Shown here piece by piece: positions 40,251 through 51,554 of a DNA stretch of 64,000 nt. Position 1 is the stretch's first letter; each line of letters starts with the position of its first letter. The DNA comes from an uncultured Synechococcaceae cyanobacterium (GTDB lineage: Bacteria > Cyanobacteriota > Cyanobacteriia > PCC-6307 > Cyanobiaceae). The stretch spans positions 1 to 64,000 of the forward strand of contig CACGFX010000001.1 in NCBI GenBank assembly GCA_902572395.1, in the 5' to 3' direction. The position numbers and the translations under genes are program-made. The notes below the pieces were generated by a model. It did no database searches. It was not told where the DNA came from and worked only from the letters and a program-made list of their open reading frames with translations.

Positions 40251-43200
40251 TTAATATCTAAAAAATAATTGAACTTGACTTTTCCAATAACCATTGGAAT
40301 CATAAGAACCTAATAATTCTAAGTTTGGGTTTGCCTGAAAAGTCAAAATTCCCAAAGGTGAAATATCATCTCTACCTGGAACCGTTTGAAAGGCAAAATT
40401 TATCGCATCAGTAATATCAAGACCTATTTCAGCTATCCAAGCCTCAGAAGAAAATTCCTCATTAGAAGATGATTGACCATCATTCTCTATATCTAAATTT
40501 TCATTGGAAAAAATATTATTCAATGAATCATTATTTTCTATTATCGCTGGATATAGAGATAACTGAAATCTTTCACTAAATGCATCAGCATTATTAAGTT
40601 GAGAAATAAATGCTCTATTGATTAAATTTGCAGAGTTACCTCCAATAAGGCCAATGATTTGTGATCTGTTATAACTTGGAGTACTCCTTAATTGGATTCT
40701 TCTATTTTCATCAGCAAAAGATAATTGATCTAAAAATCCTTCATAAGATGCTTCAATTTTAATAAGCCTTGAATTCCCAATCCCAAATGACCCTAAACCA
40801 CTAGAAGTCTCATTTACATCAAGATCGCCTGAGATGTTTGAATCCTGATTATTTTCACTTATAGGTATTATTGAATCTGGAACTTTACTAACCAGAGAAA
40901 AATTAATAAATGGAACAACTCCACTTCTTGATGCAAATAAAATATAATTATCTTTATTTTTATCAAGTTTAAATGGAGTAGTATAAAGATTAGCTCTACC
41001 TTTTTTAAGGTAAATTAGACCTCTAGCATTTAAATCTTTACCTACCTTTCCGTTTATATTAAGGTCTAATTTGGTATCTAAATAAGCTTGAATTAATTCT
41101 GAATATTGAAGTTTAAAATCTGGACCAAGTTTTAATTTAAGATTATTAAAACTCAAATTATCCAAATAATTAGGCAAAGTTTCTCCTAAAAGAAGTGAAT
41201 TCAAAATTGTTTCATTTGAAATTATTTCAATATTCTTTTCATTATTCCAATAGAGTTCTGGCCAATCTTTTTTATCCTCTTTTCGAATAAGATTTTTTCT
41301 TTCTTTATTTTGATTGGTACTATTTAAATTGATAAATCCATTATTAAAAGATAGAGAACCACCCAAAACAGTACTTTCAAATGATCCACTTAAATCGATA
41401 TCTGAATCAATTAAAAAATTAAAATTATCTTTCTCTAAAGTAAATCTTTTTGTTATCAAATTAATTTTCGCCTTCTCGGATTCATTCTTACTATAGAAAG
41501 GCAAAGAACCTTTTATAAAAATTTCTCCAGAATCTTCGGTCTTTGCTTGTAGATTATTGATCTCTAAAGAATCAAAATCAAAAATTATTATGCTATTAAT
41601 ATCTTTTATTATATTGTTGAAAAAATCAATTTCAGAATTGTTAATTACGACAAATCCATTTAATAGAGGTTTATTTAAGGTGCCTTTTAAAATAATTCTA
41701 AGATTCACATCACCTTCTTTAAAGGTAAAGTATTCATCAGCAAAAAAATCTATTAACTCAATAAATTTTCCATTCCCAATCAATCTTAGATCTAAGTTAT
41801 CTGATTTATTTATAGGTATTGAGCCTTCAATAGTAATTGGGATTTCAGAATCATTTATTAGAAGTGAAAAATCAATATCAAAAACAGAATTATCAAATTC
41901 AACTAGTCCTTTATCAAATATTATTGTTTTATTTTTAATTGATGAATTATTGGAAGAAATTGCACTAGAGAAAGATTTTGTATCAAGATCATAAAATAAA
42001 TTCATATCTATCCCTCCAAGAAAATCTCTTGGTTTATTTAAAAAGATATTTGCAGTACTTAATGGTAATTTATTAATTATTAAAGAACCTTTCCCTGTTA
42101 ATAATCCTCCTTCCAAATCAATAGAAAATTCCTCTTTATTATTCTTCTGGTCTTCTTTAGGAACTTCAAGATAGCCATTTAATTTTGCATTCAATTTATA
42201 ATTTACTGGTCTATCGCCCTGAATAGTAATTTTTCCATTGTATCTACTTCTAAATTTATTTAAATATTTTTGCAAATTAAATTTGTCCTCTAGTACATTA
42301 CTATTTTCAATAAGGTTATTAATAAAATCGATCCTCTCCTTAAATGATTTATTATCATTATTTATTTCCAAATCATCCAAAATATTCGATTTACTTATGG
42401 GAAGAACTTTTTTATTATCAAAGTTAAAAATATCAACCGCGGTAAGGATAGTCCAACTAGTGCTTACATTCGTGAATTCTGAATTAATAAGATTATTTTT
42501 ATTTGAATCATATTCGACTTCAATTACTCCTCCATCAATTGGATACAATGAAGAATTTATATAAAAATAATTATTTTTAACATTGAAATCAAATAATGAA
42601 TTAGCTAGATTAATATTTCTATATTTACCTAAACTCCAAGCAAGTCGGCCAAAAAGGTATGACTGGTCTAACGAAATTGATCCCTCACCATTGATAATTC
42701 CATCAATTCTATCGTATTGATTTTTGTTTAAAGATAATTCAAGTTCATCAAGAGGAAAATTATCTGCTCGCCAATTATAACTATCATCCTCTTTGACTAT
42801 TCCTATAGTCCCTTTGTTTGAGTTAAAAACTCTTATAAAATTCGCATTATCTAGTTTAAGATCAGAATCATACCTGATTGAAAGAAATGAAGGGATTGGA
42901 GAATATCTATTTCTCATATTTAGCAGAAATTCATTATTTTCATTTTTAATATCTCCCTCCCATGTTTCTCTAATGCGGATACCTTTAAAGTGCGGATAAT
43001 CAACATTAAAGTTTATAGAAATATCAGGATCAGTAATTTTTCCTTTTAATTCTCCTTTAGCAGTAATGAAACCCCTTATATCATTTTTTCGGAAAATATT
43101 TAAATTAGATAATTCAGTTCTATTTATTTTAAAACTAGTATCTATATCACCAAAATTAATACCTCTTTTATCAAACCAATAGGGAATATTACCCGATATT

Positions 43201-44207
43201 TGAATATCTGGATTGAGGCTATTGATATATCCAATACTTCCTTTTAAATCAATATTATTGGAACTTCTATTAAATGGCAAATTTAGATTAAAATTCGAAG
43301 TCAAAGTTCCATAATTTAATTTTTCTGAATTACCAACTAAATTATTATCTTCACAAGAAAAAATAGTTGAATCTGAATTTATATTTTCTGAGAAAGATTC
43401 CGATTTTATTTTTAAATTAGTAAAGGAAAATTTTCCTTGGCAAAATGTTTCATTTGGTAATTTATGAAATTTAAAGTTTGATTTAAAATTTCCTTTTTTA
43501 AAACTAATTTTTCTATTTCCAATAATATATTCAGAATTCTCAAGATCTAAACCGATAGAAAATAAATCCAGTTTTAAAAAGTCTTGATTTAACTTTTTAT
43601 TAAATTTAAATTTTAAAAACCCTTTTTCACCAAAATTTGATTTTACATTTGCAATAATTTGTTTATTACTTGACTTGTATATAAGATAACCTTTTACTTT
43701 TGTTTTTAATCCTGAATTTTTAAGATTTAGATTTGAATATTTGTTTAAGTTAAAGTTTAATTCATACTTTGATTGTGATTTTTTTATACTTCTATCTTTT
43801 GCATAAAGTTTATTCCTTTTAAAAAAATCTCTATCTATATTTATAGCTGCTTCTTTAGGACTTATTTTTACAATCCATTTTTGTTTTAAGAAAGATCTTA
43901 AAGGCATAATGCCCACATATACATTTTTGGCTTTAATTTCAGAATCTATATTTTTTTTATCATTAATTTTTGAATTACCCAAAGAAATACCTAGAAATCT
44001 AATCCCGACATAATCACCTAAATCAACATTTTTATCTAAAAGATTCTCTATACTTTTTTCTAGTTCTAACTTCCTAGTACTATAGGTTTCTTTTAAAAAA
44101 TTATTTAATAAAAAAGAGCATAAAAAACCTAAGGGCAAAAGGGTCCCTACTAAAAGTATCTTAGTATTTAAATTTAGAGATCTAATTTTTTTCAAGTTAG
44201 AGCCCAA
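40251..44207 (-). CDS. TamB/Tic236-like (DUF490) envelope protein
   Basis: This is the longest gene in the window, 1318 residues. An N-terminal signal-anchor (about 17-34) precedes a very long, Asn/Ser/Lys-rich body of predicted beta-strands, the beta-taco layout. The C-terminal DUF490/TamB domain includes GRANLYTTPFKLDKNKDNYI, SGVVPFINFSLVSKVPDS and a final AWIAEIGLDITDAINFAF region. Family members span the periplasm to move lipids or help outer-membrane proteins insert, and plants have Tic236. The start is TTG. It is divergent from ycf51 across 52 bases. Confidence 0.88.
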   Translation of the reverse strand: MGSNLKKIRSLNLNTKILLVGTLLPLGFLCSFLLNNFLKETYSTRKLELEKSIENLLDKNVDLGDYVGIRFLGISLGNSKINDKKNIDSEIKAKNVYVGIMPLRSFLKQKWIVKISPKEAAINIDRDFFKRNKLYAKDRSIKKSQSKYELNFNLNKYSNLNLKNSGLKTKVKGYLIYKSSNKQIIANVKSNFGEKGFLKFKFNKKLNQDFLKLDLFSIGLDLENSEYIIGNRKISFKKGNFKSNFKFHKLPNETFCQGKFSFTNLKIKSESFSENINSDSTIFSCEDNNLVGNSEKLNYGTLTSNFNLNLPFNRSSNNIDLKGSIGYINSLNPDIQISGNIPYWFDKRGINFGDIDTSFKINRTELSNLNIFRKNDIRGFITAKGELKGKITDPDISINFNVDYPHFKGIRIRETWEGDIKNENNEFLLNMRNRYSPIPSFLSIRYDSDLKLDNANFIRVFNSNKGTIGIVKEDDSYNWRADNFPLDELELSLNKNQYDRIDGIINGEGSISLDQSYLFGRLAWSLGKYRNINLANSLFDFNVKNNYFYINSSLYPIDGGVIEVEYDSNKNNLINSEFTNVSTSWTILTAVDIFNFDNKKVLPISKSNILDDLEINNDNKSFKERIDFINNLIENSNVLEDKFNLQKYLNKFRSRYNGKITIQGDRPVNYKLNAKLNGYLEVPKEDQKNNKEEFSIDLEGGLLTGKGSLIINKLPLSTANIFLNKPRDFLGGIDMNLFYDLDTKSFSSAISSNNSSIKNKTIIFDKGLVEFDNSVFDIDFSLLINDSEIPITIEGSIPINKSDNLDLRLIGNGKFIELIDFFADEYFTFKEGDVNLRIILKGTLNKPLLNGFVVINNSEIDFFNNIIKDINSIIIFDFDSLEINNLQAKTEDSGEIFIKGSLPFYSKNESEKAKINLITKRFTLEKDNFNFLIDSDIDLSGSFESTVLGGSLSFNNGFINLNSTNQNKERKNLIRKEDKKDWPELYWNNEKNIEIISNETILNSLLLGETLPNYLDNLSFNNLKLKLGPDFKLQYSELIQAYLDTKLDLNINGKVGKDLNARGLIYLKKGRANLYTTPFKLDKNKDNYILFASRSGVVPFINFSLVSKVPDSIIPISENNQDSNISGDLDVNETSSGLGSFGIGNSRLIKIEASYEGFLDQLSFADENRRIQLRSTPSYNRSQIIGLIGGNSANLINRAFISQLNNADAFSERFQLSLYPAIIENNDSLNNIFSNENLDIENDGQSSSNEEFSSEAWIAEIGLDITDAINFAFQTVPGRDDISPLGILTFQANPNLELLGSYDSNGYWKSQVQLFFRY

Positions 44208-44259
44208 AAATAGAGTAGGCTTACAAAATATAAGAAATTAATCAGGTCAAAGCCACTAA

Positions 44260-44703
44260 ATGTCTTTTTTTGAACTATTAGAGAATACACCCAAAATTTT
44301 TGGATTATTTGGAATTTTTCTTTTCATTTGCACAATAGCAGCTTTTATATTTAATTTTGGTTTTAAATTTCGAATAATTGGAGCAACTATTTTTTCATTA
44401 TTGCTTTCTTTGAGTAGTTGGGCATTTATACAAAGTTACTCCGAAAAGGTTGACATAGAAGGTTCAAAATATATTCCAATTGTTTATGACAATGGGTTCG
44501 ATTTAATTATAGCTAAAGCAGATGATGACTTTCCAGAAGAATCTATCGAACCAACTTTAAAACAATTATCTGAAAACTTAAGGAAAGGTAGCAGATCTGG
44601 TGCGAATGTAAAAATAAAGATAAGAAAACTTGAAAATATTTCAGATGGTGTAAGTAAACCAGTGGTTATAGGAGAAGTTCAGAAAAATGTCAAAATGAAT
44701 TAG
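44260..44703 (+). CDS. ycf51: Ycf51 family protein (DUF2518)
   Basis: This 147-residue protein has two hydrophobic segments (about 14-34 and 38-55), followed by a soluble domain. The order of segments, including IVYDNGFDLIIAKADDDFPEESIEPTL (landmark only) and GRSGAN-like RSGANVKIKIRKLE, matches the Ycf51/DUF2518 family of cyanobacteria and some algal plastids. Function is not established. It is the first of a plus-strand series that continues with a DUF4332 gene 11 bases later. Confidence 0.85.
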   Translation: MSFFELLENTPKIFGLFGIFLFICTIAAFIFNFGFKFRIIGATIFSLLLSLSSWAFIQSYSEKVDIEGSKYIPIVYDNGFDLIIAKADDDFPEESIEPTLKQLSENLRKGSRSGANVKIKIRKLENISDGVSKPVVIGEVQKNVKMN

Positions 44704-44714
44704 TCTTTTAAAAA

Positions 44715-45134
44715 ATGGAAAGTAAAACCTTTTTAGATTTTTTGCCAACTAATTTTAGACATGAGAAATCTTTTTTTATTCAAAATAATCTAACTGACTT
44801 TGAAAAATTAAGTAATCTTTCGGACTTAGATATAAATGAGATTCAAAGAAAATCTTCACTATGTACATTGAATAATCTAAAGAAAATTAGAGCCATAGCT
44901 ATTTTTAATAAAGAAATTGGAATTTCTCCACCGCATGCATATCTACTTTTACATTGCGGTATATCTTCTCTTAAATCATTATCACTATCTACCCCTTACG
45001 AATTAGAACGCAAAATTGGTAGATTAGAAAGAATACTTAGAGTAAAAACTGAGACAGATACAACTTTTACTCTCTTAAAAGAATGGATTAAAAAAGCTAG
45101 TCAAATCGACAAATCTATTGGAAATCTTGGATAA
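44715..45134 (+). CDS. DUF4332 domain protein
   Basis: This is a 139-residue soluble protein. The repeated helix-hairpin-like segments LSDLDINEIQRKSSLCTLNNLKKI and ISPPHAYLLLHCGISSLKSLS fit DUF4332, a helix-hairpin-helix-related domain that could bind nucleic acid or mediate protein contacts. No enzymatic motif is visible. It sits just after ycf51 with an 11-base gap, so the two are likely co-transcribed. Confidence 0.75.
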   Translation: MESKTFLDFLPTNFRHEKSFFIQNNLTDFEKLSNLSDLDINEIQRKSSLCTLNNLKKIRAIAIFNKEIGISPPHAYLLLHCGISSLKSLSLSTPYELERKIGRLERILRVKTETDTTFTLLKEWIKKASQIDKSIGNLG

Positions 45135-45174
45135 AAAAATTTTTTAATGTAGAATTTAGAAAAAGTTAGTGATA

Positions 45175-45441
45175 ATGAAACCTTTATTATTTTTTTTAAT
45201 TTTGTTTTCCAACTCTTTATACCCTGTCTTAAGTCAATCTAACTTATTGGAAACTGTAAAAAAGAATCCAAATGAAGCTAAGAATTTATGTAATAAGTTT
45301 AGAGAGTTTAATTCAAAAGGCATTTCAGCTAACTCTGATGAAGCTATAGAGTATGTATCAAACAAAAAAAAGTTAACTCCCGTTAACGCAGAGATCTTTT
45401 CTATTTACGTCATTGGGCTGCACTGTCCAGACATTATCTAA
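45175..45441 (+). CDS. Small exported hypothetical protein
   Basis: This protein has 88 residues when started at the ATG at 45175. The track starts two codons earlier at GTG. It has a clear signal peptide (KPLLFFLILFSNSLYPVLSQ, cleavage near residue 21). A small helical domain with two Cys follows (NLCNKFREF, then GLHCPDII), which may form a disulfide. I recognise no family. It lies between the DUF4332 and CocE-type genes with gaps of 40 and seven bases. Confidence 0.65.
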   Translation: MKPLLFFLILFSNSLYPVLSQSNLLETVKKNPNEAKNLCNKFREFNSKGISANSDEAIEYVSNKKKLTPVNAEIFSIYVIGLHCPDII

Positions 45442-45448
45442 AGCCTAA

Positions 45449-47029
45449 ATGTCAGGTTCAAGATGGTTTGAGAAGTCTTTAGTACTTAGAGATGGAGTAA
45501 GACTCATATCAAGGATTTGGGTACCTAATAGTAACGGGCCATGGCCAGCATTATTAATGAGACAACCTTACGGCAGGGAAATAGCTTCAACTATTACCTA
45601 TTCTCACCCTGAATGGTGGGCTTCCAAAGGGTACATGGTCATAATTCAAGATGTCAGAGGTATGGGTTCTTCTGAAGGAGTTTTTAATGGTTTTTCTCAA
45701 GAAGCTAGCGATACTTCAGAAACACATGAATGGGTACGGTCTCTAAAAGAATGTAATGGAAAACTTGGCTTATATGGTTTTTCATACCAAGGATTTACTC
45801 AACTAACTGGTGAGTTAAATTCTAAGCCGCCCGATTGTTTATCTCCAGCAATGACAGGGATAAATATTAAGGATCATTGGTGCTCAGATGGAGGAGCATA
45901 TTGGTGGCATAACAATATTGCATGGGGGCTTCAAATCACAGCACTAAAAATGAAAAAAGAAAATAATTTGTTTGAGTGGAGGAAGATAAGATTAGCCTTA
46001 GAAAATAAAAGTTATTTAACAGAAGGAATTGAAATTTTAAAAAAATATGATCCTAATAGCTTTGTTTTGGAATGGCTTGAAAATTTAAATAATGCTCGCC
46101 CATTTGAAGAATTTAAAACAATTTCAACATGGATTAGACAACCTATGTTAATTATTGGAGGACTTTGGGATCCACATTTAAAAGGTGCCTTTGATCTCTA
46201 TAAAAAATCGAAAGAAGCTGGTGGAAGCCCAGAGATTATTATTGGGAATGCGACACATCTAAATTGGTGGGAGGGATCACAAGAGTCTTTATTAAAGTTT
46301 TTTGATAAACATTTAAAATCAGATGAAAAATTTAATTCTAAGAATTTAAAAGGCGAGAAAAAAATATGGAATATTTCATTAAATAAATGGGAAGAATTAG
46401 ATAATAAATTTTATCCTGAATTTATTTTTGGGCTAAAAAGCGATGGCACAGCAAATTTAGAGGTTGAAGATGGAAGTCTGACCATAAATTCACAAGGATC
46501 AGGATGGTTCACAATTGTTAATGACCCATGGAGACCTACTCCCTCTGACGGTGGTCATTTAGGTCCAAATCCAGGAAAATTTGATAGAAGTATTATAGAT
46601 AAACGCCTAGATGTAGGTGTTTTTCAAACCAATTGTTTTGAAGAAGATCAACATTTAAGAGGAGTTCCCACATTAGAAATTCAAGTAAAAAGTGATCAGC
46701 CCAATTTCGATATCTGCCTTGCTTTATCTCTAGTTGAAGAAGGGAATGAAAAGGTGAATCAATTTTCAACCGGATTCTTAAGGGTTAAAAACTCCAAAAT
46801 AAGTGAAGAATGCATTTATCAAATAACTATGCAGCCAACAAATATTTGTTTGATTAAAGATAGCAAGCTTCGCTTATCTATATCTGCATCAGCTTATCCC
46901 GCTATTGGAGTTAATCCTGGATTTGGGGAGGGAAATGTTGGAGCGCCTTCAGCAAATCATAGAGTTATTACTCTAAGTTTTAGCCTTAATAAAACATTTA
47001 TGAAAATGACCCCCTTTTTTTATAGATAA
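45449..47029 (+). CDS. CocE/NonD family hydrolase (X-Pro dipeptidyl-peptidase-like)
   Basis: This 526-residue serine hydrolase has the CocE layout. The N-terminal alpha/beta-hydrolase domain includes DVRGMGSSEG, and the nucleophile Ser is in LYGFSYQGFTQ (about residue 112). The Asp is in GGLWDPH (about 240) and the His in NATHLNWW (about 270). The C-terminal half is the jelly-roll X-Pro-peptidase C domain (DPWRPTPSDGGHLGP, then LRLSISASAYP). It could be an acylase, esterase or peptidase; the substrate is not shown. It lies 52 bases before glgB. Confidence 0.88.
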   Translation: MSGSRWFEKSLVLRDGVRLISRIWVPNSNGPWPALLMRQPYGREIASTITYSHPEWWASKGYMVIIQDVRGMGSSEGVFNGFSQEASDTSETHEWVRSLKECNGKLGLYGFSYQGFTQLTGELNSKPPDCLSPAMTGINIKDHWCSDGGAYWWHNNIAWGLQITALKMKKENNLFEWRKIRLALENKSYLTEGIEILKKYDPNSFVLEWLENLNNARPFEEFKTISTWIRQPMLIIGGLWDPHLKGAFDLYKKSKEAGGSPEIIIGNATHLNWWEGSQESLLKFFDKHLKSDEKFNSKNLKGEKKIWNISLNKWEELDNKFYPEFIFGLKSDGTANLEVEDGSLTINSQGSGWFTIVNDPWRPTPSDGGHLGPNPGKFDRSIIDKRLDVGVFQTNCFEEDQHLRGVPTLEIQVKSDQPNFDICLALSLVEEGNEKVNQFSTGFLRVKNSKISEECIYQITMQPTNICLIKDSKLRLSISASAYPAIGVNPGFGEGNVGAPSANHRVITLSFSLNKTFMKMTPFFYR

Positions 47030-47081
47030 TTATTTTTTTGGTTAATCATTTGATATTATTAATCCTTAATATCTACCAGTC

Positions 47082-49346
47082 ATGATCGAAACAATTCAAG
47101 CAGACTGGATTAAATCAGAAGCTATCAACTTAGAAAATTGTTGCAATGATAATCCATTAAAAATATTAGGTCCTCATTTTTATGAAGAAAAATGGGTAGT
47201 AAGGGTATGGATGCCTGAAGCCGACGAAATTAAAATAAATTTTAAAAACAAAACCTATAAGGCAGAAAGCATAAACCATAAATGGCTTTTTGAAGCTATC
47301 CTGCCTGAAAATCCAAACTATAATTACGAAATAAATATTTCACGAGGAGGGATTACACATAAACAACATGACCCTTGGTCATATAGAGAAGAGTGGATGG
47401 GAGAAGTTGATAGACATCTTTTTGCAGAAGGTAATCATCATCATATTTGGGAAAAAATGGGAGCACATCTCATTGAAGAAAAGAATCAAAAAGGAGTAAT
47501 GTTTTGCATTTGGGCTCCAAATGCAAAATCAATCTCGATAATTGGAGATATAAATTCTTGGGATGGAAGACATCATCCAATGCAAAAAAGATTAGGGGGA
47601 ATTTGGGAACTATTCATGCCAACAATGCAAGAGGGCGACACATATAAGTACGAAATAAGAACGCAACAAGGTCATATTTATGAGAAATCTGATCCATATG
47701 GTTTCCTTCATGAAATCAGACCTCAAAATGGTTCAATAGTTTCAAAATTGAAAAACTTTAATTGGAATGATAGTTCTTGGATTTCAAATAGAGACTCTTC
47801 TAGTCAAATTAACAAGCCAATTTCAGTTTATGAAATGCATTTAGGAAGTTGGCTACATGAATCAATAGATAATAAATATCTGGAGGAAAATGGTGAACCA
47901 AGAGACCCAGTGCCTGCAGCCGATTTAAAACCTGGAACAAGATTTTTAACTTATCCAGAATTAACCAAGAAACTCATCCCTTACGTTAAAGAGAGAGGAT
48001 TTACTCATATTGAACTAATGCCAATATCTGAACATCCTTTCGATGGTTCATGGGGATACCAAGTTACAGGCTGGTATGCACCAACAAGTAGATTTGGCAC
48101 CCCAAATGAATTTAGAGAGTTTGTAAATAAATGTCATGAAGAGGGCATCGGCGTAATTCTTGATTGGGTGCCTGGTCATTTTCCAAAAGATAAGCATGGT
48201 TTAGCATTTTTTGATGGTTGTCATCTTTATGAACATGGAGATTCACGAATAGGTGAACACAAAGAATGGGGGACCCTAATATTTAATTACAGCAGAAACG
48301 AAGTAAGAAATTTCTTAGTAGCCAACCTCGTCTATTGGTTTGAAGAGTTTCATATTGATGGCATAAGAGTAGATGCAGTAGCTTCAATGCTTTACAGAGA
48401 TTATCTCCGCCCAGACGGAGAATGGATACCCAATGAAAATGGTGGGAATGAAAATATAGAAGCCGTTAAATTTCTTCAACAGGCTAATCATGTACTCTTC
48501 CAACACTTCCCGGGTGCACTTTCTATCGCTGAAGAATCAACAACTTGGCCAATGGTGACCAAACCAACTGATATGGGAGGGTTAGGGTTTAACTTGAAAT
48601 GGAATATGGGATGGATGCACGATATGCTTGATTATTTTGAAATAGATCCTTGGTTTAGGCAATTCCATCAAAATAGTGTAACTTTCTCAATTACATATAA
48701 CTACACAGAGAACTTTATGCTTGCACTTAGTCATGATGAGGTTGTCCATGGTAAAAGTCATCTTTTGCATAAAATGCCTGGTGATGACTGGAAGAAATAT
48801 GCAAATACTCGAGCATTACTAACTTATATGTGGACCCACCCTGGTAAAAAAACGATATTTATGGGAATGGAATTTGGGCAAAGACAAGAATGGAATGTTT
48901 GGGATGATCTGCAATGGGAGTTACTAGAATTTGAGCCTCATAAAGGTATCAGAAACTTGATTGATGACCTAAACTTTCTTTATAAAAATGAACCTGCATT
49001 ATGGAAAAATGACTTTGATCCTTATGGATTCCAATGGATTGATTGTAATGACAAATCTAATTCGGTTATAAGTTTCATGAGAAGAGAAAATGATACCAAT
49101 GAGTGGCTTGTTGTTGTTGCTAACTTTACACCTAATACTCATGGGTCATACAAGGTAGGTGTTCCAGTTGAAGGATTCTATAAAGAAATATTTAATTCAG
49201 ATGGCTCTAGATACGGGGGCAGCAACAAAGGAAATATGGGGGGTAAAGAAACTATAAATTACAATATTCATGATTATCAAAATGCTCTAGAACTTGCTTT
49301 ACCCCCATTAAGTGTGAGTATCTTCAAACATCAATCAAAAAAATAA
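47082..49346 (+). CDS. glgB: 1,4-alpha-glucan branching enzyme
   Basis: This GH13 enzyme introduces alpha-1,6 branches into glycogen. It has 754 residues, the long bacterial form: N-terminal domains ([18 protein letters not shown], then a CBM48 with [18 protein letters not shown]), a TIM barrel with the nucleophile Asp in [17 protein letters not shown], the acid Glu in SIAEEST, and [21 protein letters not shown]. It works with glgA, encoded elsewhere in the window. A 116-base gap with a possible promoter separates it from hemE. Confidence 0.97.
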   Translation: MIETIQADWIKSEAINLENCCNDNPLKILGPHFYEEKWVVRVWMPEADEIKINFKNKTYKAESINHKWLFEAILPENPNYNYEINISRGGITHKQHDPWSYREEWMGEVDRHLFAEGNHHHIWEKMGAHLIEEKNQKGVMFCIWAPNAKSISIIGDINSWDGRHHPMQKRLGGIWELFMPTMQEGDTYKYEIRTQQGHIYEKSDPYGFLHEIRPQNGSIVSKLKNFNWNDSSWISNRDSSSQINKPISVYEMHLGSWLHESIDNKYLEENGEPRDPVPAADLKPGTRFLTYPELTKKLIPYVKERGFTHIELMPISEHPFDGSWGYQVTGWYAPTSRFGTPNEFREFVNKCHEEGIGVILDWVPGHFPKDKHGLAFFDGCHLYEHGDSRIGEHKEWGTLIFNYSRNEVRNFLVANLVYWFEEFHIDGIRVDAVASMLYRDYLRPDGEWIPNENGGNENIEAVKFLQQANHVLFQHFPGALSIAEESTTWPMVTKPTDMGGLGFNLKWNMGWMHDMLDYFEIDPWFRQFHQNSVTFSITYNYTENFMLALSHDEVVHGKSHLLHKMPGDDWKKYANTRALLTYMWTHPGKKTIFMGMEFGQRQEWNVWDDLQWELLEFEPHKGIRNLIDDLNFLYKNEPALWKNDFDPYGFQWIDCNDKSNSVISFMRRENDTNEWLVVVANFTPNTHGSYKVGVPVEGFYKEIFNSDGSRYGGSNKGNMGGKETINYNIHDYQNALELALPPLSVSIFKHQSKK

Positions 49347-49384
49347 GAAGACTCATTTAACTTAGTGCTTCATATAAATGTTCA

Positions 49385-49390
49385 TATAAT
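49385..49390 (+). promoter_or_regulatory. Possible -10 box of hemE
   Basis: A perfect TATAAT lies in the 116-base gap between glgB and hemE, about 72 bases upstream of the hemE ATG. The -35 position (TTAGTG, 17-base spacing) is a weak match. This is a position-based prediction. Confidence 0.3.
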
Positions 49391-49462
49391 GCTTTTGCTC
49401 TGCTCTACATTGTAAGATTTTTAAGTTGGATTTTAATTTTTTTTAAAAATATCAAATTTAAA

Positions 49463-50503
49463 ATGGGTCAAGATTTACCACTACTACTTTCTGCCGCATT
49501 AGGTAAAAAAGTAAATAGGCCTCCAGTATGGATGATGAGGCAAGCAGGAAGATATATGAAAATCTATAGAGATTTAAGAGAGCGTTACCCAAGCTTTAGA
49601 GAGAGGTCTGAGAATCCAGAACTATCATATGAGATTTCAATGCAGCCTTTTCATGCTTTCAAACCGGATGGTGTGATCCTTTTTTCAGATATTCTCACAC
49701 CTCTTCCAGGGATGGGCATAAATTTTGAAATAATAGAAAGTAAAGGTCCAATTATTGAGGACCCAATAAGAACTCTCAACCAGGTAGAAAATTTAAAAGA
49801 ATTAAATCCTACTGAGAGTTTAAGTTTTGTTGGGCAAGTTCTTACTTCACTAAAAAAAGATGTTAATAATGAGGCAACAGTTTTAGGTTTTGTTGGCGCA
49901 CCTTGGACTCTTGCTGCATATGTAGTTGAAGGTAAAAGCAGTAAAAATTATTCTTTAATAAAATCAATGGCTTTTAATGAACCAGATTTACTTCATAAAC
50001 TTCTTGATCATTTTGCAAAATCTATTGGTGAATATCTTAAATATCAAATAAAATCTGGAGCGCAAGTAGTACAAATTTTTGATTCATGGGCAGGCCAACT
50101 AAGTCCACAAGATTACGATATCTTTGCTGGGCCGTATCAAAAAAAAGTTGTTGAAATTGTAAAAGCGGAATACCCTGAAACACCAATAATTCTTTACATT
50201 TCAGGTAGTGCTGGAGTTTTAGAAAGAATGGCAAAAACTGGAGTAGATATAATCTCATTAGACTGGACAGTAGATATTGGAGAGGCTTGTAAAAGAATCC
50301 CTAGAGGGATTGGAATTCAAGGTAATGTTGACCCTGGCATTTTATTCGGAAACAAAGAATCAATAAGAGAAAGGATAAATAATACTTTCAATAAAATTAA
50401 AGGCAGAAAATATATTCTTAATTTGGGTCATGGAATTTTACCTGGGACTCCAGAAGAAAATGCTCAAACATTTTTTGAACATGGAAAAAAACTCACTTAC
50501 TAG
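49463..50503 (+). CDS. hemE: Uroporphyrinogen decarboxylase
   Basis: This enzyme converts uroporphyrinogen III to coproporphyrinogen III on the route to heme and chlorophyll. It has 346 residues. The N-terminal [18 protein letters not shown] motif with its catalytic Arg residues and the [13 protein letters not shown] segment carrying the catalytic Asp are present. [12 protein letters not shown] and the C-terminal [12 protein letters not shown] complete the signature. An SDR gene follows eight bases later. Confidence 0.97.
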   Translation: MGQDLPLLLSAALGKKVNRPPVWMMRQAGRYMKIYRDLRERYPSFRERSENPELSYEISMQPFHAFKPDGVILFSDILTPLPGMGINFEIIESKGPIIEDPIRTLNQVENLKELNPTESLSFVGQVLTSLKKDVNNEATVLGFVGAPWTLAAYVVEGKSSKNYSLIKSMAFNEPDLLHKLLDHFAKSIGEYLKYQIKSGAQVVQIFDSWAGQLSPQDYDIFAGPYQKKVVEIVKAEYPETPIILYISGSAGVLERMAKTGVDIISLDWTVDIGEACKRIPRGIGIQGNVDPGILFGNKESIRERINNTFNKIKGRKYILNLGHGILPGTPEENAQTFFEHGKKLTY

Positions 50504-50511
50504 TCAAAGTC

Positions 50512-51495
50512 TTGGCATATAAAAACTTATTAATAACAGGCGCTAATGGATGTGTTGGCCAATATTTAGTTAATTGGTTTTTGAAAAACACAAAATTCAG
50601 GCTTTATCTAATGGTAAGAGACAAAAATAAGTTACCAATTTCTGTTCAAGAAAATAAAAAAGTCAAGTTAATGGTTTGCGATATCAGGGAATCAAATAGG
50701 TATAAAAAGGAAATTAGTCAAATTAATTACCTAATACATACTGCTACAGCTTGGGGAGATCCAAAAAGAACCTATGAAGTAAATATTAAAGCTTTTGAAG
50801 AATTACTAGAAATGCTTGATATTGAGAAGTTAGACAAGATTATTTATTTTTCAACAGCAAGTATTCTTGATACCCAAACAGAATTAATGAGGGAATCATT
50901 GATTTATGGAACAGAGTACATTCAAACAAAATATGAATGTTTCCAGAGACTTAGAGAAAGCTCATTTGCAGAAAAAACATTCGCTGTTTTCCCTACCTTG
51001 GTTTTTGGAGGGAATCTTGGAAAAAAAAGTAAATATCCTGTGAGTTATTTAACTAGTGGATTGAAAGAAATTGGGAAATGGCTTTGGTTAGCAAGATTTT
51101 TAAAGCTCGATTCTAAATTTCACTTTATACACGCAAATGATATCGCCAAGATTTGCGGGTTTCTAATTAGAAATCATAAAGAAGAGCAATACAAAGGCTT
51201 TAGAAAATTTGTTCTAGGTCAAAAATTCATTTCAATTGATGATGCCATAATTACACTGTTAAAAAGACATAATATGAGGAGATTTTTTGCGATACCCCTT
51301 ACAAAAAAAATTCTAAAAATATTATTAAGAATTCTCCCGATCCAAACTACTCCTTGGGATAGCTTTAGTATCAAAAAATATGACTTTAATCATGTTCCCA
51401 TCACTAATCCTGAGACTTTTAAACTTAAAAGTTATGCCAAGTCACTGAATGATATTTTAAGGTTATCAAAGTTACCAAGCTGTAATAACAATTAA
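50512..51495 (+). CDS. NAD(P)-dependent epimerase/dehydratase family protein (extended SDR)
   Basis: This is a 327-residue SDR with the nucleotide-binding motif [17 protein letters not shown] at the N-terminus and YFSTASIL followed by the catalytic YIQTK (YxxxK). The C-terminal half is diverged, so the substrate cannot be assigned from motifs. The start is TTG at 50512, eight bases after hemE, so it is probably co-transcribed with it. A role in tetrapyrrole or lipid metabolism would be guesswork. Confidence 0.85.
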   Translation: MAYKNLLITGANGCVGQYLVNWFLKNTKFRLYLMVRDKNKLPISVQENKKVKLMVCDIRESNRYKKEISQINYLIHTATAWGDPKRTYEVNIKAFEELLEMLDIEKLDKIIYFSTASILDTQTELMRESLIYGTEYIQTKYECFQRLRESSFAEKTFAVFPTLVFGGNLGKKSKYPVSYLTSGLKEIGKWLWLARFLKLDSKFHFIHANDIAKICGFLIRNHKEEQYKGFRKFVLGQKFISIDDAIITLLKRHNMRRFFAIPLTKKILKILLRILPIQTTPWDSFSIKKYDFNHVPITNPETFKLKSYAKSLNDILRLSKLPSCNNN

Positions 51496-51511
51496 AATTC
51501 TCGCAGTTAGG

Positions 51512-51538
51512 TTACCAAAGCCTTGTAATATGTATAAA
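51512..51538 (+). promoter_or_regulatory. Possible petE promoter
   Basis: TTACCA and TATAAA are spaced 15 bases apart in the 59-base gap upstream of petE. The -10 box ends 16 bases before the ATG, which implies a very short leader. The spacing is shorter than optimal, so confidence is low. Confidence 0.35.
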
Positions 51539-51554
51539 TAAGCAAATTTTTATT